A stretch of 64,000 nucleotides of DNA from Pyrus communis (Eukaryota; Streptophyta; Magnoliopsida; Rosales; Rosaceae): assembly GCF_963583255.1 (NCBI RefSeq), contig NC_084812.1, positions 24,614,959-24,678,958 of the forward strand, in the 5' to 3' direction. The notes beneath the pieces were generated by a model, which was not told the origin of the DNA, ran no database searches, and was given only the letters and a program-made list of their open reading frames with translations. This document shows positions 60,279-64,000 of this stretch, in pieces (position 1 is the first letter of the stretch; each line of letters starts with the position of its first letter). The translations under genes were made by a program, and so were the position numbers.

Positions 60279-61471
60279 ATGGAGGCGGCGGCAGTTGCAG
60301 CGACCAAACCGTTGATAAACGTGGTGGCTATCTGTGGGTCCGTCCGTGAAGGTTCCTACAACCGCGGCCTCATTCGTTCTGGTTAGTTGCCATCTGGCGC
60401 CGTCCTATTGGTTTGCATTTTCATTTTTTTTTAATTTAATTTTTTTTGGGACTGAAAATTACTGAGCTTGGATCATGTGTTGCCGATTGCAGCGATTGAG
60501 ATAAGCAAGTCGTCAATGAGCGGCGTGGAAATAGATAACGTGGACATATCGAAGCTGCCACTGCTGAACACAGATCTGGAAGGAGAGGGAACTTTTCCAC
60601 CTGTCGTCGAGGCATTTCGTCGGAAGATCCGAGAAGCTGACAGCATTCTCTTTGCCTCACCTGAATACAATTACTCCGTCTCAGGTATATATTTATTTCT
60701 TAAGTTTTTCTATATGTGGAGGAAAAATATAAATTATACATGAATTTTTAGAGTGCTAATACAGGGACACCACATTTATTTGTACAATAATGTGACACTG
60801 TGTAACTCATGGAAATTTGGTTTCAATTTAAATTTTGATGTCACGAATAAGTAACGATTGACATATATATTGACACGGAAGTTGATACAAAGATTTGTAT
60901 GGTAAAGTTTTGATAAGCAAATTTGGCCATATTACTGTATCTCCAAAGTCAATAATTTTATATGAGGAACTACTGAACTCAATCATTTGTTGTCGTCACT
61001 CTTCAATTTTTTTTTGTTGAGGTCTATCTTGTAGAGATACTCAAATTAGATCAGTGATCGATTTCTAAGTTCCCACATTGTGAACATAGTAACACTATTT
61101 TAAATTTATTTATATCTTATTTTTTGTAGTTTAATGACCAATTTACCCTCACATATATGCACAATACAGCACCACTAAAGAATGCACTTGACTGGGCATC
61201 AAGACCTCCAAATGTTTGGGCTGACAAGGCTGCTGCAATTATAAGCGCTTCAGGAGGCTCCGGCGGTTCACGATCCCAATACCATCTTCGCCAAATCGGA
61301 GTCTTCCTTGACCTTCATTTCATCAACAAGCCAGAGTTCTTCCTGAATGCGTTTCAGCCTCCTGCAAAGTTCGATGAGAACAGCAACTTAATTGATGCAC
61401 AGACCAAGGAGAAATTAAAGAAAGTTCTTCTTTCCTTGCAGGCTTTTACTTTGAGACTCCAAGGAAGATAG
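60279..61471 (+). CDS. NQR: NAD(P)H:quinone oxidoreductase (FMN-dependent)
   Basis: Three exons, 60279-60381, 60493-60684 and 61170-61471, join in phase to 198 residues (Arabidopsis NQR has 196). The fold is flavodoxin-like. 'VVAICGSVREGSYNRGLIRS' (about 15-34) is the phosphate-binding loop for FMN, and 'ILFASPEYNYSVSAPLKNAL' (around 82-105) is the SPEYN flavin-binding motif followed by the helix that starts exon 3. 'SGGSGGSRSQYHLRQIGVFL' and the family end 'LLSLQAFTLRLQGR' are present. The enzyme reduces quinones by two electrons, avoiding semiquinone radicals. There is no targeting peptide, so a soluble or membrane-peripheral location is likely. The start is the only ATG before the FMN loop and follows a good TATA box. 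The gene looks intact. Confidence 0.95.
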
Positions 61472-64000
61472 TTTTTCAGCTCATCTGTGAGATTCATTTC
61501 TCATACTATTTAAGTTGTTAGTAAATGGAGATGAAAAATAAAGTGAGATGCCTTCAACCATTTGAAGAGAAATTTAAATGACATTCATTCCGTTTTTTTC
61601 TTTTGTTTTGAATATCTTCGGTTGGGAACTGATCACATTACCAACGTGTAACTGTTTGATTGGTTGTTCGGTCTACATATCCCAAAACACAAAGGGATTC
61701 ATTAGGGATTCATTTCAGTATCTAGAAATTATGTAAAATGAAAGGGTAATGCTAGAGATTTGTAGATAAAATTTGCAAATCAAATTATATATCATCAATA
61801 GAAAATAAAGACGTTTATCAATGTTTAAGTAATAACTCAATCATCAATTTTTATATTATTTATTTTATAAATTTTGTTTACAAATTTAATTTCTGACTTA
61901 GTGCGAAAGCATCCCGGAGATGCTCGAACTCCGACGAATTCGGATCTCGATGATATCATCCAAAACCCAATGCAATTTTTTGGGGAAATGCATTAAAGTC
62001 GTCAAACTTGACAAAGAGAACTTCGAAGTAGACGACGAATTAATCGTCTGAGGTCTGCAATCACAACATACAACGATGAAAAAATCTCGAAACTTCCAAT
62101 CGTGGGTTCACCACTGCGGGTCAGTGTTCGAAGTTTAAAACCTTTCGAGATTCATCTGGAATCTCTTGTTTCCATCATGGAAACCTCCCCTGGAAGACGG
62201 ACGACGATTTCAGTTCATCGAAGGAGATCACAGGCATCACCGGATGTCGGTAAGGCTGTGAGGATCGAAGGTTAGGGACGACGCGAATGACGTCATTTCG
62301 ATCGAATGGTGTCAGGGGTTTGGTGGCTCAGCTCATGTAGCACATTGACATTGGGGTAGCGTGGGGCGGCTCGACTTGGCGCAACTTCAAGTCGCAGCTC
62401 ACGCGATTCAAGGGTTAAAAAATCTCTCCATTTTTTTTTTTTTATTTTTTTTTATCACACAGATCCAGTTCATTACAATTATAACAACAGTAATATAATA
62501 TAATTACGATTTGACAAAAATAAAAATATAATATAATTGCGAACAATAATTTAAACAGAATATATAATTTTAAAATAAAAATTAGACTTCATGCTCAAAA
62601 GTGAATGTTTCATGCCATTAAGTTGAAAACAAATATTGACATTTAGGCCTTGTTTAAGAACATGGGTTGTTGCAAAGATGAATCTTGTAAATGGGTTTTG
62701 TGGTATGCTAAAAACATGTTGTAACCTATTTTATTGAAGGGATTGAGAAGGTGTGACATAGAGGGATGGAGAAGGGCTTGAGGAATTGTGTGTGTGATAT
62801 TCCTCATGCCTAATGTGTTTATTTATTGTATTCCTTGCGTTGCAAATAATATAATCATAAAAGAATAAGACATTCTAGTATTTTAAATACAATCTACTAG
62901 TAATTTACACAACCACACACATACTATAATATCGTAATATTACGACAATTAAATGTTTTTCATCAAAATTTTTGTTTTCTTAAGCCTCATTAAAACCCAA
63001 AATTTTAATTAAAAAATAATGAATTAAATAATAAGTAATAAAAACTCCCATACGTGGCAAGAGGCTAGTTTGAATAATAATAATCATGCTTCTGCCTTAT
63101 TTTCCCTAATTCATCAGGGTATGTGGACGCCATCTGTTACTTTCTTTAGCGGTTTTGCTTTTATATTTTATTTACCGATGATTTTTTCAGATATTCGTGA
63201 ATATACCTAATCAGACGTATTTGATCACTTCAAGACTTTTGTGGCTACAGTTCGTAATATGTTTCATATTACCATTAAGGTCCTCTAAACTTCCTTCTAG
63301 CTCAGAGTCTAGTCAGATAATTTTTGTAAGTTCTTTTTATGTTCGTTTCTCTTAACTTATATTTTGACTTAGTAGTACACGTATTTTTCCTAATGATGGC
63401 CTTTTGATTTGTTAAATCTACCCGATACGGTGAACACTTTATTTTCTGTTTGTTATTGATGTGTAGGATTTTAACCACGTTTATTTAATTGTTCGTTTAA
63501 ATTTGGCTTAGTCATTTAAGTTAATACCTATTCGATCCCCCTCTAGGCTAATTAATATTTATTCTTGAATTTTCAATTGGCACCAGGTCCGAAGACATCA
63601 GTGGTGAAATATTTGTGACAACTAGGATGAATTGTGTTGTGGGCCCAGTTCTCCATGTACTGTACTTCGATGACGACAGCTTTTGATGCGAGGAAGATGA
63701 AAATAAATTTTTTTTATGTGAGCACTAAATGTAATGTTTTACAAGCATTTTACATGTTAAATTTAGAATTTAAAGTTTAAATGTCTCTGCGTATTCAAGG
63801 ATGACAATACATAAATACTTTAAAATACAATTTATCAAAAGCTTAATTATTTTACTTTACAGTTAATTATTCTCAAATTACAACAAAAACAAATCATACC
63901 AAAAGCAATAACAATACCACATTGTCCACACAATTCAAATACATCTTTATTATTCCGCACAAGAAAGTATTTATAGAAAAGAAAATACAAGCCTAATTGA
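61472..64000. other. End of window, no gene recognised
   Basis: After the NQR 3' region a short MITE-like element (about 61758-61893) has inverted arms 'tttgtagataaaattt' and 'aaattttgtttacaaa'. 61915-62415 is markedly less AT-rich than its surroundings, with many 'tcga' and 'cgacga' steps, but has no long frame. The rest is AT-rich without recognisable features. Confidence 0.4.

Overview
The window is nuclear DNA of a eudicot plant. The genes have many short introns with GT..AG borders, the intergenic DNA is AT-rich, and transposable elements are dense. The protein set and several miniature element families look like those of apple and pear (Rosaceae, tribe Maleae). That placement rests on recalled family resemblance, not on a search.

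Layout. 1-2.4 kb: repeats only. 2.5-3.4 kb (-): single-exon ARM-repeat protein. 3.4-6.3 kb: repeats. 6.33-9.32 kb: internally deleted Ty3/gypsy element with a chromodomain and both LTRs. 9.3-12.2 kb: repeats. 12.5-14.6 kb (-): three-exon secreted aspartyl protease (AED3-like). 14.7-29.7 kb: about 15 kb without a convincing gene, holding a TRIM element, a 1.06 kb hAT-like element, a PIF/Harbinger-like element, many MITEs and a LINE scrap. 29.8-32.5 kb (-): EDR2-like PH/START/DUF1336 protein with an uninterrupted reading frame. It lies head to head with a 20-exon mitochondrial Lon protease at 32.7-40.9 kb (+). 40.9-43.9 kb: repeats. 43.9-47.4 kb (+): eight-exon hydroxyproline O-arabinosyltransferase. 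48.1-50.7 kb (-): broken CHX cation/proton antiporter. 50.7-60.2 kb: repeats, including a 2.6 kb solo LTR. 60.3-61.5 kb (+): three-exon NAD(P)H:quinone oxidoreductase. 61.5-64 kb: nothing coding recognised.

Five genes look intact (ARM, aspartyl protease, Lon, HPAT, NQR). The EDR2-like gene also looks intact, but its 5' structure is ambiguous. The CHX gene is a pseudogene. The genes belong to unrelated pathways: organelle proteolysis, Golgi glycosylation, apoplastic proteolysis, redox metabolism and lipid binding. The only physical coupling I see is the shared EDR2-like/LON promoter of about 200 bp.

The most interesting signals are: an array of short inverted repeats inside the 2.6 kb solo LTR, where the core is constant but the arms change together and stay complementary; a mosaic of plastid atpA, ndhD and matK pieces inside one Lon intron; a solo LTR with target duplication in another Lon intron; two competing acceptors that would change the N-terminus of the EDR2-like protein; and a series of small elements whose target duplications can be read directly.
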